Assembly: GCA_008360955.1 (NCBI GenBank)
Contig: LUCM01007447.1
Location: 29,310 to 93,309, forward strand
DNA: 64,000 bases
Reading direction: 5' to 3'
DNA from: Fasciolopsis buskii
Lineage: Eukaryota > Platyhelminthes > Trematoda > Plagiorchiida > Fasciolidae
The notes beneath the pieces are model-generated. The model ran no database searches. It saw nothing but the letters and a program-made list of their open reading frames with translations, and was not told where the DNA came from. Both the position numbers and the translations under genes were made by a program. Shown here one piece after another: positions 1 through 12,013 of the stretch (position 1 is the first letter of the stretch; each line of letters opens with the position of its first letter).

Positions 1-203
1 AGCTAGTCGAGCCCGTACTGCTATAGCTTGCACTGGTTGCCAGTGACACCCAAAGGCACCTGAGAGGTTTGGGATGTTCTGGACAATGGGTCAGACATGC
101 CTGGTTTCAGGAGATTTAGTCAGACAATTTGAATTTTCAGTAAATCCTACGAGGCTGATGCTCAGCATGGCTGGGCAGCGTTTGGAGGATCAAATCGGCA
201 AAC

Positions 204-413
204 GTGAACCTAAGACTGCATTCGACCAAAGTCGGCCAGTTAGCGGACAGCCCTGGGGATTCTACAATCAATCAACTGCCGCTCAGACTCCATTCGAACC
301 ATTTATCCAAACATAACCTTAAGAGGGAAGTAAACTTTGCCGAATTTCCGGGCCCATCGGTGGACGTACTCATTGGTGCAAAGCACCCGAATCACATTGG
401 ATGTCATATCTAA
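204..413 (+). pseudogene. possible BEL/Pao retropepsin-region fragment
   Basis: A 69-codon open stretch ends in a segment resembling the part of BEL/Pao polyproteins just before the reverse transcriptase: a short hydrophobic and acidic lead, then FPGPSVDVLIGAKHPNH. BEL/Pao proteins carry a similar 'FP...V.VLIG...P' block in their aspartic protease-like region. Seen: only this block. I found no catalytic DTG and no RT in the sequence that follows. Inference: a fragment of a long-dead LTR retroelement. It could also be chance similarity, because the recognisable core is under 20 residues. Confidence 0.35.
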
Positions 414-2665
414 GCTCGAGAAATAAATAGAAACCATCTGCCGTAATATAACCTTCTGACTGCTTCCCTTTTGTTGCACTGGGGCAGAAAGGGAGATTGA
501 TGTTCACCTTAAAATGGTCTGATTATCTTGAGATTAGATTGGGGAAGGCATGAAATGTCGTATAACGATGCATTTAGGAACGCAGCCCATGACCCAGGCA
601 TGTTTTGAGAATACTGACTATATCCAGTGGTGTTGCAGTAATGACAACGTGCAAATTTCTCAATTTTCGGGAGGCATGCACGGAGAAAAATGAAATTCGC
701 AAAAGGAAAGCAAAGCGGAAACTCAGAAAACACTCCAAAAAACAAACTTGAATGTGATCTCATGGAAAACTTTAGCACGATTAAAATATGCAACGTGACA
801 CGCCAAGCACACGTTTAACCATTTGAAATCAAAGTACACAATCGTTTTACAGGATACAAAAGACTTTTCTGGACTTATTGCCATTTGCTGACAGCGAGTC
901 GTTTCATTTTCAAATTCATCAAAGACGGGCATGGTAGACAGCATTTGACTCGGGCTGCTGACGGACGTCGCGATATGGCCGCTTTCCTTGGATTTTCAGA
1001 GGGTTAAATGATAACCAGAGAAGTCAAGCTGAGATGGGAACCATGTTGGATGTAATCAAGGGTTGGAGATGGGTCACAACCAGATTGTACGTCATTTAGG
1101 GTGAATGAAAGAGTGGCAGCTGACAACAACAAAAGTCCGGATACAATGCTGAAAATGAAGCATGGGGACACAGTCATAGTTGCGCCAGGCTATTTTAGAG
1201 ATGATAATTTATAAATAATTTTGGACGAAGAGAAAATGAAACTCACAAGAATGCTCACTGAACTCATGCGGCCGGAAGCGGACAAAGCAGTGAGGTCTGA
1301 TGGGAAGAAACCCAACTGCTATGAGAAGCACAGTCGATCCTCAAATATATTGACCAAGAGTGACCTCGTTTTATCCCATTTTCTGTAACCATATATGGTA
1401 TTTTCTGGCAGCCGGTGTCTGGATTTTCGGAATTTGTACGCCGTTCATTGTTAATAATAACGGTACCCTGGCCGGTATAAGGTTTCTATCTGAGTAGGGA
1501 TTTCCAAAGCGATTGGTGGGATGGTTTAGTCTGTCATTGTGTTTAAGAACAGATACTGGAGAGCCAGATCTGCTGTACTGGCGGGGGTAAATAATCAGCG
1601 CGCGCGATGGGTTGGAGATATCGGCGACACGATTTGTGCTTCATCCGCACTTTCTGTTGATGGATCAGTGGACACTGTGATCATTGTCAAAACTGTAGAA
1701 AAGCCGCAGAATGGGAGAGGTAAGGGAGTCTGCGGTTTGCTTCAGTTGGTGTTGCGGTCGATGAGCAAAATAAAAGAATTGATAGCAGTCAATTTTTTAT
1801 GGTAATCTCAGGGCCTAGATGACTGAACTGAAGTGAGTAGAAGGACAGAGCCTTTCGTCGCGAGGGAAGTATGCTGAAAACTTTTCATCTGCTAGCTGCC
1901 TATAAAGAGCATGGCTCAGTCAGTCCTTGGATATAAGACCCCTGCTTGTAACGCGTTTCTCGTTCAACGTTGGATACCTCCGCGGATGCCGATGATATTA
2001 GTCTGGCAGGATGGCCAACACAAAGGTTAAGGAATAAAATTCATTCATTGCCTAGTTTGTGGGATCAGTTTTAACTGAGTTACCACCGATGGCACTCGTT
2101 TAGCATGCCAGGAAATGACCATAGTGAAATTAGTCACAGATGGCGGAGCGGACCGGATGCTGCAAAGGAAGCCGCAGCTGGAATTTATAAAGGGGCGGAA
2201 AGGAAACAGAACGAGAACATTAGTTTCAATAAGTGACATGATGAGGATTGTAACAACTTGTAGCACCTAGTAGTCTGAATAAGAGTGCTTGAGTAAACAA
2301 AATTGGGAAACCGGCGACCATTTTTCTAAACGACGGTATTCGTGCCATGTGTGCGTTAGGCGTACAGGGGAACATTTAAAAAAGGTGGTTTAGAAGCCGC
2401 AGAGTATGAAAATAGTCATTTGGGAGGCCTTCCCAGTCGAACACACAAAGCAGCCAGCTGTGTAGCGACGAAAGAAAGGCGGTGTTGGGTTTCCATGTTG
2501 CAACGTCAGATCCGAACTGTTGGCGCATATACCAGATGTTGAAGGCGGATAAGTACTTTTCAGCCCGAAGTAGTGATTACTGCAGGTTTCAAATACAGAA
2601 ACGACGCTCATCAAGATATGAAGCCCCAGGAATAAATGCTTTTTCCTGGGTTATTTTGATTGGCC
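414..2665. other. unassigned stretch, no supported gene
   Basis: Only short open stretches occur on both strands and none shows a domain I recognise. The minus strand between about 1540 and 1800 has a proline- and serine-rich open segment that could be LINE ORF1 debris, but no conserved motif supports this. Confidence 0.5.
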
Positions 2666-3243
2666 GAAGGGAAGTAGATGAGGATATCATAGCTTCACTC
2701 CTTAAAAACTGGTTTGCAGCGGCGGGACTAAGAAACTGAAACAGTACTAAACAGAATTTGCTTAGCACTCGTTGACGTAGTCCAAAACAGTGGCAAGCGA
2801 GCTCTGCCATATTGCAAACGGAAATTACACTGTTTTTAAACGAGCCCAATGGAGTGCGGTTAGAAACATTGGAAACTGCAGCATAAGACGGCCCTAGGGA
2901 TATTGAATTGGTAGTTTGACAGACACTAGCAAGATGTTTGCATAGTGGATTTTAGGCGTTTTGGCTCGATAGGTAAGAAGAAGCGCTTCGTGCTCACCGG
3001 TTTCATCAGTAAAATTTTGTAAGTTATCTCGTGAATCATTTGCTCCAATTTTTGAATTTATTATCCGTCTGCAAGAACAAGTCTGCGACATTACCAGTGC
3101 ATCTTAAAGGCCGGCAGATGGGTTGCAAGGGTGCGGAGGCGGTGCGTCTAGTAGATATTGGCACGCTTAGGCCTAGAGATAGCCATCTTGACAAAATGGT
3201 GAAATGTGTACAGATATATGGCTGTGTGATAAAAAATAGGCAC
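2666..3243 (-). repeat. inverted repeat A, left copy (578 bp)
   Basis: Read on the minus strand, this segment matches 19276-19853 on the plus strand over exactly 578 bases without an indel. By eye I count about two differences. Both copies share the same short ORFs, including a 65-codon one starting MSQTCSCRRI; that follows from near identity and does not show coding function. Beyond both ends the two loci remain similar but only at roughly two-thirds identity, so similarity changes abruptly at the boundaries. The element joins directly to the RT remnant of CR1 copy 1. I do not recognise the repeat family. Confidence 0.9.
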
Positions 3244-3286
3244 TTAAAGATGCCAAAGGAGATGCAAAAGACTAAAGTGGTTGAAT

Positions 3287-3975
3287 GTCATCCGCAAACA
3301 GGAATGGTGTGCCATGACGAATAAACTTTAAGACATCAATAATATATAGCAGGAAAAGGAAAGGACCTAGGACGCGTCCCTGAATGACCCCACTGGTACC
3401 CGCAGAGGGCAGAGCAAAACAACCGGTAATATTGACTACCTGAAAGCAATGGGAAAGGTAGAATGGTAGCCAAGATAAGAGGGGTTTCTTATTTCATTAG
3501 TCGTAATTTCGGCCAGAAGTGAGGAGTGGAAAACGCGGTCAAATGCTTTTAACGCGTCCGGAAAGATTATGGGCATCGACCGGTGAGAATGAGCACTTTG
3601 GGTAACCACGTTTAAGAAGTCAAACTGGCAGGTGAGGCCGGATTGGACCCTGAGGGAGCCCTGTTGGGAGGGGTTGATGAGGTTGTGAATAGTAAAAAAG
3701 GCAACCAGTTGTTCGTTAACAATCTTTTCCATAAGCCTGGATAAAACTGCAGTGTGGTTAATGGGGCGAAAGTTTTCAGGCTCATGCATGAAACCCTTTT
3801 TGTGGTGTGGAACAATAATGAAGGTTTTCCATCGTGACGTAATAATAGCGCCAGAAATGAAAGGCGAGAACAGATTTAGAAGGAGCAGTGGAAGATCTGG
3901 ACAAGTGGTGCGAAATAGGATTGGTGAGATGCCATTAATGCCCGGCCTGTGGGATGGCCTGGCATATTCCATCAC
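3287..3975 (-). pseudogene. CR1-like reverse transcriptase, partial
   Basis: This is the palm and fingers of a non-LTR reverse transcriptase, which would copy element RNA at a nicked chromosomal target. Visible blocks in order: HRPGINGISPILFR, NFRPINHTAVLSRLMEK, INPSQQG, and motif A as DALKAFDRVFHSS, where the first catalytic aspartate is kept. Downstream in other frames come SGVIQGRVLGPFLF and the catalytic box FADD at 3287-3298, so both metal-binding aspartates are intact. At least one frameshift separates motif A from the FADD box, so no functional enzyme is encoded. The thumb and C-terminal region are absent. Confidence 0.85.
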
Positions 3976-4284
3976 GTTGATGATGCTAGCAACGTCGAAG
4001 GAGATGAGGATAATCTAACCGAAGTTGACATGGGTGGATTTCAGAGTGTGTCCGATTGTCATTAATGAGAGTAGAAGAAAAATATGTATTGAACGCTTCT
4101 GCAATGTCTACAGGGGACTCGATGAGTAAGCTATTAAATATGATGAAGTTCCGAATAGTTGACGATTTGGGCTGCGAGCGAGCTTAGAAAATGTGGGAGG
4201 TCTTTTGAACTAGGTGAAGCTACCCAGAAGCTGGCATTTTCTGCATTTTCAACCTTAGTTCTTGTTGCAAGCGGTTGACTTGCA

Positions 4285-5230
4285 CTAAGAGCGAGGAGTC
4301 TCCCGTTTTTTGAAGATTTTTTGAGCCTTCAAAAGTTTCGTCCGCAGCCGACAAACCCTACTAGGCTTCTTAGGTTTATGTCGAGTGGTCGGAGGGGACA
4401 GGCGGTTATTAGTAAGACGAAGTTTTGAGTAAAGGTCGTCTGCCGCTCTCTGCGGGTCAGGTGAAGTAAAGAAGATGGACCAATCAAGGGTCCGCAGAGA
4501 GTCAGGGATTTCGACCCAACGAGTCAACATATAGAAGCAGACGGTATGGTGGGTACAAATGAGTGAGGAACGTTTGTAATGGAGAGGAAAGCTACACGTG
4601 AACACTTTGTGATCACTCCCATGGAAGGGTTTTAGCTCTGAAACCTTAACATTTGGAGTGCTACGCGTAAAAACTAGGTCTAAGATATTGCGGAACCTTG
4701 TGGGCGTAGCCACAAGTTGAGTCCAACCTTCAGCGTGCGTTTCAGAAATAAAGTTTAGTGGGGTAGGTGGAGCGGAATAAAGGGACCAACAAATTTTAGG
4801 GGCAATGAAGTCACCTGCAATTATCTTACGGATGGGGCGGAGACCGAAAAGATAAACGAAGGCTTGTGTAAGACGGGAAATATCAGAACCATTCGAGTTT
4901 GGTGGTCGGTATACACATCCTGTGTGGATTGGGAGTTCGGGTAATTGTACCAGAAGCCAAATGGTCTCAGGGATAGAATGAAGAAGTGGGTGATGGAGAA
5001 CGGAATCTTTGTGTGGCTGCTTTACGTAGGATAAGCAACCGCCTCCTCTACGCTTTGATCTATTAGTTTTGCAGGGCGTGTAACCCGCCAGTTGAGAAGT
5101 CGGAGCGGAACTTTAGTCTGTTAGCCAAGTCCCTGTTACCAAAATAATATCGTAGGAGCTTTTAGCTGCTAAAATTTAGCTCCTTCACTTTCTGAGTCAG
5201 TGAGCGGGAGTTCAGGAGGAGTAGGGAAAA
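4285..5230 (-). pseudogene. CR1-like EN domain (APE type), degenerate
   Basis: In the LINE family this domain nicks the target DNA to prime reverse transcription. The C-terminal part is the clearest: GWTQLVATPTRFRNILDLVF, then a GSDHKVF block corresponding to the conserved SDH. Upstream in shifted frames are AGDFIAPKICW, where the usual GDFN catalytic asparagine is replaced by isoleucine, and an N-terminal segment starting LLLLNSRSL near 5200. Frameshifts and stops break the domain. A basic linker (KPKKPSRVCRLRTK) leads toward the RT, as in intact CR1 ORF2 proteins. Confidence 0.8.
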
Positions 5231-5548
5231 TTCACTGGAACATTTAAGTCTACGTGCTATTCAAGAGGTGTGTTCGATGGGGTTCAAATAATCAAGGGGT
5301 ACATTAGAGGTTTGAATAGTGCGTAGCTGTGATGAGTAAGTTCAGTAGAAATAGGTGTACTGCCCGGTGGGGGACTGTCTTCTTTAAGGGATGTGTGGGC
5401 CGAAGACCAAGGTGATAGAAGAAACTTGGGAGTTAATGAGCCGGTTGTCAGAGGATGCTATTGTGAGGGACGTGGTATCAGAGGGAGTGGGACCGTATTA
5501 GGTGGCCAAATTGTTACCTTGTCACAGTGGGACTGGCAATCTAAGGGA

Positions 5549-7562
5549 TCAGTGTGGAGTGGGCTTTAGGAATTGCCGGCGAAAAAGCCGGTTAACAGGC
5601 ATGCGCATGAGTTTTTGAGGATATGCGTTACTTTTGGAATTCGCGGGAGTCAGGACAGCAGTGCTTTCTAGCTGAGGCAATTGGGGTAAGCGCTGGACAA
5701 GAGTGGGTTGAGAAAGGGGACTCATGGTAAGTTGTGGCTCAAAGGGCGAAACACAGTCATCTAAAGTTTGCCAGGTAGCCTGGAGGGAGACAGAGCTAAG
5801 AAGTCCAAAGTTAGGAGGATACTGGTAGTTGGGGTGAGGATTTGGGCGTGCAGTAGTGGGAAAGAGGCGTTGGAGTAGCGGAAATGCATCTAAATAGGAT
5901 TGACTGGTAAGTGGATGGGAGTAGGGAGGATAAGCGGCAGGCCCTAAATATGGAGGGGCATTAGTATCATACTGGAATATGGCAACTGTCACCGAAGGAG
6001 ACTGGGGGCATGAATACACTGGGCCAATCAACTCGTGATTGTATGCGGCGGTTGGTAGGCCTTCGTGAGTTTGTTGACCTTCCGGTTTGACAGAGCTCAT
6101 GCCGGGATGGCTTGCTCGAGTTGAGTGTGCCGAGAGTGCCAGACAGTCGATGTGTGCAAACAGGTTGACCCACTGGATTAACAGTATTGCTAATCGAAGT
6201 GCGGGGCTTCGCGGTTAGTTGAATAGTTGAGTGGTATGCGCTTCCTGTGTGAGTCAACTGCTTTAGACTGGGTGCCATGCTGTTGTTTGACAGAAGGACG
6301 AGGAAGTGCTTGAGAGTGTATCTGGGATGGGGTATGAGTCAAGTGGCTGGTATTAGCCTGAAAAGACATTAGTGAGACGGCGATCATCTGCGTGATTATC
6401 CTGCCAGCGCTCTTATCTTGGGGTACCACAGTTGGTAGATTTAGATGAGCACGTTTGCGGGGTGGCTGGACGGGCGAAGGGGATTGAGTTTCATCTAGAT
6501 CTATCCGTGTTGGTTGCGGACAACGGAGATGCTGTCGAGGGATTGCCACTTTGCAGCAGTTATACGCAAATGTGTGGTGCCACTTCCATCATTAGATTTA
6601 TTCTCAGACAGACCAGTAACATATTTGTGGGGTGAGGATATTGGACAGGAAATTGAGCGGCATAAGTACGGGAGAAGTCGGTTGCGCAAATTGTTTGAAT
6701 GTGTAGTCTTCGATGGGTTTTGCACTTTGGTCGCGGTAGTGGTCACCGGGCACGGGATAGCCGGAGATGTGGGGCGATGGAGACTGTCACAGGAAGAAGA
6801 TACGTTAGTTGAAACCTTGACAGTAGGTTCGGGATATGGCCCATTAGGAGGAACCTGAACTAGCAGTGCACTCATCAGACGTGGAGCTCCAGATGCATCC
6901 GAAATCCTGCCAACTTGGGAAGCTGCGGTAAACTTGTGTGACCGTAATATATCTCTCTGGAACGGAGTTTTACTCGAAAAGATCTTGATATTTCCATGGA
7001 GCGTATAGCTAACAATGTTTGCCTCGTTTGCTATAAAATCCTCAGCAGAAAGTTCGTCACGAAATTGAAATAATATTAGACAGTTACTCTTGGGGGATTT
7101 TCCCTGGGGCCCAGAACTTAGACAGGGGTGGTAGGTCATGCTACAAGCCTTGAGTATGGTAGATTGGACCAGTGGAAGTGGGAGGCGGCTGGGGATATTA
7201 CCGACAACGGCGTTCTTCGCATTCGCAATGCGTTTGTGAGCTTCTTTATTTACGGAGTCAAAAAAGCGTCCTGTTGCAGATAGATTGCTGGCATTATTGT
7301 CATTTGAAGCGTCAATTGGGCTGGCTAATAGGGAAAATTTCAATGACAGGTTCTCGGTCTGTTGCACTTTGATTTCTAGGTCCCTTAGTTTTTTGGAGAC
7401 ATGAAGAGTTTTGGGACCAGAATTACTAAATATAACATTGAGCGCGACTGAGTATGTTTTAGTGGGAATCATGAGTTTTAAAGGTTTCTTAGTACTACGG
7501 TGCGGCGCTGACATCGCTTTGGTTTGACTGGCGAAGGCATCGTACGGGTTGTAGGAAGTCAA
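5549..7562 (-). pseudogene. CR1-like ORF1 protein, degenerate
   Basis: The first piece (7562-6501, 353 codons) is one of the longest open frames in the window; overlapping pieces in other frames continue to 5549. The first piece contains NAVVGNIPSRLPLPLV followed by an acidic and basic block ending in ILFQFRDELSAEDF. The two other ORF1s (9.8-11.2 kb and 24.7-26.3 kb) share an N-x-x-x-x-NIP block and an 'LxxQFxD' block at similar spacing. Related LINE ORF1 proteins bind element RNA. The rest is rich in proline, serine and threonine, probably disordered. The function is inferred from position upstream of EN and RT. Confidence 0.65.
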
Positions 7563-7929
7563 GGACGTCTGAAACGTCTAGAGAGGCTGTAAACGTTGGG
7601 TAACAAGCAACGGGGTGGTGTTGAAAAGCGCGGGAGTGCAATGGTGAAAACATAAATAGACAGGCTAATTGGTAAAATTGCTCCTAAAAGTGGATTAATA
7701 GATGTGTAGAATATGTGGTTAGCAGCATAACGACATTTAAAATAGGTCCAGGAGGGGGTTGAAAATGTAGCCGTCCATGATTGAAGCAAGTATTGCAGGA
7801 GGATCAGCGAGTGATGTGGTCAGAGGTTAATGGCCAAAAAATTTAGGGAATTATGTTAAAAATACTACAACACTAAATTGCAAGAGACAACAGTGAGAAC
7901 AACTTACAACGAGGAACGGTATACCGTGG

Positions 7930-8430
7930 TTTTCTTTTCAAAGCATGGGAGTAGCCTCACGATTTGGCCCATTAGCAGGAATCTGTGCTGGCAGCGGGAG
8001 CCTGAAATGCATAAAAATTCCTGCCGACTTGAGTAGCTGCGGTAAACCTCTGTGACCGAACGGAATTTTACTCGTAAATATCTTGATATTTCTATAGAGC
8101 GTATAGTTAACAATGTTTGCCTTGTTTGCTATAAAATCCTTAGCAGAAAGTTCATCATGAAGTTGAAACAAACTGAAAACTCATCCCTGGGGTAAGTTTT
8201 TCGGAGCATGGACCGCAGACAGGATTAGTGGGTCATACTCCGAGCACCGATAATGGCAAATTGGATCGGTGGCAGTGGAAGGCAGTCGAGTATATCATCG
8301 ACAACGGCATTCTTTGCATTCGCAATACGTTTGCGAACTTTTTAGTTACGAAATCAAGGGAGCGCTCTGTTTCATAAACATTCCGATAATCGTTTATGAA
8401 GATCAGATCTATCTCCATTAAAAACATTTA
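7930..8430 (-). mobile_element. second, truncated ORF1 fragment of the same CR1-like family
   Basis: This segment repeats the sequence of about 6870-7270 in the same orientation, with many differences. Shared protein pieces include FQLHDELSAKDFIANKAN here against FQFRDELSAEDFIANEAN in copy 1, and the two also align through the block encoding the 'valine-glycine-asparagine' part. It is either a tandem partial duplication or a separate, 3'-truncated insertion of the same family. No EN or RT follows it directly. Confidence 0.75.
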
Positions 8431-9273
8431 AAGCGTAATGCACAAATAATAGAGATTCAAAAACCGACCTACTTCCCAGTGCCCTTAGGAAAGATGCTCG
8501 ACTACAATAAGTGGAAACCATCAAAAGTCAAATGCTGCTCTAATTTTGGGCTGCTGGACTGCGTCGATAAGTGCAGCAACAGTGAGCGGAGAAATGAAGG
8601 GATAGGCCGCTTGGTGTGGCGACCCGTAAAAATTGAAAAATATGACCACAATGCTGGCGGTGTACAATCTAATGTCGTTTAATAAAACGCCATGTCACAG
8701 AAAAGCGTGTCAAAGATAAATGTTAGGCAGAAAATTAGCAGCGTTGTTATGCAGGGTTCTGGTCCAAATAGGGTGTATAGAAAAATGCAGCAATTTTTTC
8801 CCAGTTGGGAAGAGCTTCAAAAGTATTACAGTTACCGTAAGAGCACCCTAATTGAATAAAAACAAATAGAGATGAAAACCCACAGCGGGAGGCGGTGTGA
8901 CGTAAAACGTCCCTAAATTTTGCAGGCAAAGTTTAAATAACACCGCTACCAGCGGAATGGCGATACCGCGTTTTTGCAGTATACAACTATCAAGTGCCTA
9001 CCCTTCAAAACCATCGGCGTCGTCCAACGCCACTCGAACATTCTCTTGTTTCTTTGAGTCCAAAGGAGGGCGACACGATAGACACAAACCATCTTTGCCA
9101 GTTGCTCCAGCATATTTAATTCGTTATAACTGACTAGACCCTAGAATCTGTTACGCGCTTTCCACTAGCATCATTTATAAGAAACATGGTCTTCTAAGTA
9201 CCAAAAATTAGCATACAGCATTTCCGGTAGTCCCAATTCCGTGTTATTAGCAATACAAACCTCTCATCCGCCC
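8431..9273. other. unassigned spacer
   Basis: No domain, RNA gene or repeat is recognised. The only open stretches are 60-70 codons long with no family resemblance. Confidence 0.5.
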
Positions 9274-9575
9274 GCTGGGTTTTATCTTGTAGTATTAGCT
9301 TCCCATTTCTAATTTCTAGGCAAACTGAGGTTACCTGCCAAGTCTGCTCCGCAGTTGCAATTGGTACGCCTTCTTCTCAAGAGATGTGCAAGTGGCAACT
9401 GATAAGCTTCATTCATCCCCGCGCAAATGCCTTGCTAGAGTTATGCCGGCGCAGACTCAATCGGCGCCCACCAAAGAGACCGGCCATGCCCGACTAAGCC
9501 ACAAAGTCGCCGGGCTTCAGAACCACGGAAAGTTTTACTTCTACCAATTAGTCGCCTGTCATAAAAATTAGAAAC
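9274..9575 (+). repeat. inverted repeat B, left copy (302 bp)
   Basis: This segment matches the reverse complement of 17822-18123 over 302 bases with no indel and about three differences by eye, two of them in the last dozen bases. Each copy carries the same short ORF. One base change turns a lysine codon into glutamate, and there is no sign of coding constraint. I see no terminal inverted repeats, poly(A) tail or clear target-site duplication. The family is unknown to me. Confidence 0.88.
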
Positions 9576-9835
9576 AAAAGACCCCCACAGTGAACAGCAT
9601 GCGATAGCAAACGCGCGGTTGAAAATCCTAACTAAGTTCTTTTTCCAGGTTTTCCTCTACTTTGCGTGATTATTTTTTGGTAAACTTCGCTGTTTTTTGC
9701 TCAAAATATTTCCCATTCTGCAATTTTATTCTCTGTCGTTATCTGTTTTTTCGTAGACCCTTTTGCTCATCCTTAGTTGCTTTCCAAGGTAAACGCCATG
9801 AGACTCACACCAGAAGAAAAGATGGGCCATGATCA

Positions 9836-11236
9836 TTGCCACAAACACGAACAACCAAATGTTCGGTCCAGCAAGCTGATATACTCAGTAAGATAAATAA
9901 AAGAGTGGAATACTTGGATAAACGACTGACCGGAGATTTTACGCTGCTCACATCAGCGGAGGCTGCCAGTGTCAAGTTGGCCCCACCTTCACAACTTATT
10001 GAGCAATCCTCAAATTCTTCTCTTGTTGATCTTGCCGCGGCTAGTCGAATTATTGATTGTCTCTTTTGAACCACTTAGACGTATCCAGAACAGAAACAAT
10101 GCCTTAATTTTTAACATTCCAGACTGCCAACCACTACAAAAGGTCAACGAAGCCACAATGAATGCCTTTAATATGGATCACCATCCTAGACATTGTGTGA
10201 GACTAAGAAAAAAGATCTAACAAAATGCCTGCCCGCTCCTGATGCAATTTCAAGACTGAAAAATCGCCCGTGAATTCATGCTCATCATCGACAAATACAA
10301 AACTATAAGGATTGCGGAGGATGAAACACCTGTCCGATGTGAGGCAATTGGTTTCCAAAAAAGGCGCACCCCGCTCCCCTGGCGTATAAATCATTTAGTC
10401 CACCTGTCATCCTCCTTCACCACCGAGCCCAGGTTCACGATCACGCACCACGAAACTCCCTCTTAAATTTCAATTTGACTTAGACAAGTCACTCTCCTCG
10501 CCTCCCCTTCAGCCTCCACCTAAACGTTTCACCTTGAGCCATCCACGTCCGGGTGCAAATATCAGCTGCAGTCCTTTAAAACCCTTCTTCAAAATCCCAG
10601 TGGAAGTCAAACTCTTATCTCCACTCCACCTTTTAGGGATAACGTCAGGTTCCACCCCATCCCACTGCACGTAGCCTCACATCAAACTCAGTGAATTCCA
10701 CCAAACATACACCGGAACAAAGTGAATTTCCAATTCAAAACCGTGTGGACTATAGATCAAGTTTGCTGGCCCCTTCTGATTACCGGTGTTTCCCTAATAG
10801 ACTAAAAAGTCTCCCGTTTCACAACACTTTGCCGTTTCTGCTAACCACTATCTCCCCTAAACAACCCACCTCATGCCCTACCTCCCATGCTAATGGTTTA
10901 CCCTACTATCCCTATGTAAATGAATGTGCGATGGCAAACATGCCCACGTCGGAAATGCCCCTCTTGACTAAAAGCGATGCGGACGGAGTACATTACCCAG
11001 GCCTGCGGGTAAACAGCTGAGTAGATTTCATGCTAACCTCGCCTGGCAGATCATCCACCGCCCACTTCCAGTCATGCTGCCCTGGGCCAACAATTCCCCA
11101 CTCAAATGATTCAACACTCCCCTCGATAAAGGAGGATCCAAAAGAAACAAAATTGGCTGAAATTAAGAATGTTTATTCCCCCAAGACTATCAACAAACGA
11201 GGAAATTCATTCACCACGACACCAGTCAGTGGATAG
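9836..11236 (+). pseudogene. CR1-like ORF1 protein, copy 2
   Basis: The N-terminal piece (9836-10069) reads as a helix-forming, charged segment. After a frameshift comes RNNALIFNIPDCQPLQKV, matching the 'NVIFFNIPD' block of copy 3 at 25.9 kb, and then HPRHCVRLRKK, matching its arginine-rich block. The C-terminal pieces (10691-11020, 11030-11236) are rich in proline, serine and threonine. In this class of LINE, ORF1 packages element RNA. At least three frame changes occur, so this is a pseudogene. Confidence 0.65.
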
Positions 11237-11259
11237 GGCTATTGAGGAAACTTTTCGCT

Positions 11260-11990
11260 AGTTCTATTGAATGCATGCCCATGTCAAAGAAAATTAAATA
11301 TATCCGCCTTATCACACTCTCGCCAAAGATTGATTTCATTCAAATCACTGAGGGGTGACCCAATGACCACACTACTGTCAACGCCATCATAATCCTTTGA
11401 TTTAAATCCTTCAGGAGAGGCCGCAGAACCCAGCGTGGAGGTGGCTGCTTTGTCTACGTCAGAGAACCTGTACCAGCTAATTTGTTCCAGGGTACCATAC
11501 TAAACACTATCCAAGATGCCGTTTGCGTTAGAGCTGAGATGGATGATGAAGGCCTTCTTGTTGGATGCATCTACTGACCCTCTAGCTCGTGTCAAAAGGA
11601 ATTTTGATAATAACACAACAAGTGAATACTGCTTCTGACCCACCGGGTCCCGAGCTTCTCGCTGGAGATTTAAATGCAGTTGGCTTATGCTGGCCCACGC
11701 TTTTCGCCCCAGATTACTTGCTCATTTTCTTTGAAAGCATTCATCATGGAGGCTGGACCCAACATGAAACTAATCCAAGAAGGAACCGCAATGTTCTTGA
11801 CTTGATGTTTACGATAGGCTCAACACATCTTCAAACGTCCACTGAAGCCAGTTTACCTGGATGTGATCATCTGTCTGTTGGCTGTTCATTTACGTTGCTC
11901 CTCCTGAATAGGTACCCCTCACCTAACCCAAGGCCGTATATCAAAGCTGACTGGAATCGCCTACCTACTGTAGTTTGTAATTCTAACTAG
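11260..11990 (+). pseudogene. CR1-like EN domain (APE type), copy 2
   Basis: The domain starts in a shifted frame with IDFIQITEG (equivalent to the conserved 'ITE.W' with the glutamate kept), then RRGGGCFVYVREPVPANLF. It continues in the 133-codon open piece at 11589-11990 with ELLAGDLNAVGLCWP (the GDLN catalytic block is intact), GWTQHETNPRRNRNVLDLMF and GCDHLSVGC, where the SDH serine is replaced by cysteine. It would nick target DNA. One or two frameshifts separate the halves. Confidence 0.8.
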
Positions 11991-12013
11991 GACGCGCATT
12001 TTTACAAACAGAA

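Larger units (their letters stand above)
3244..7800 (-). mobile_element. CR1-like non-LTR retrotransposon, copy 1 (degenerate)
   Basis: Read on the minus strand, this region contains in order an ORF1-type protein (7562-5549), an apurinic-type endonuclease (about 5230-4285) and a reverse transcriptase (about 3975-3250). This is the standard order of a CR1-clade LINE. Several frameshifts and stops break it. The RT ends about 45 bases after its catalytic box, where repeat A begins, so the 3' part is missing or unrecognisable. Further partial ORF1 material of the same family lies just upstream (7930-8430). Confidence 0.8.

Noticed and set aside
2894..3324. Short ORFs identical in both copies of repeat A
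   Set aside because: The protein identity follows from near-identical DNA. There is no excess of silent changes to suggest coding selection, since only about two differences exist.
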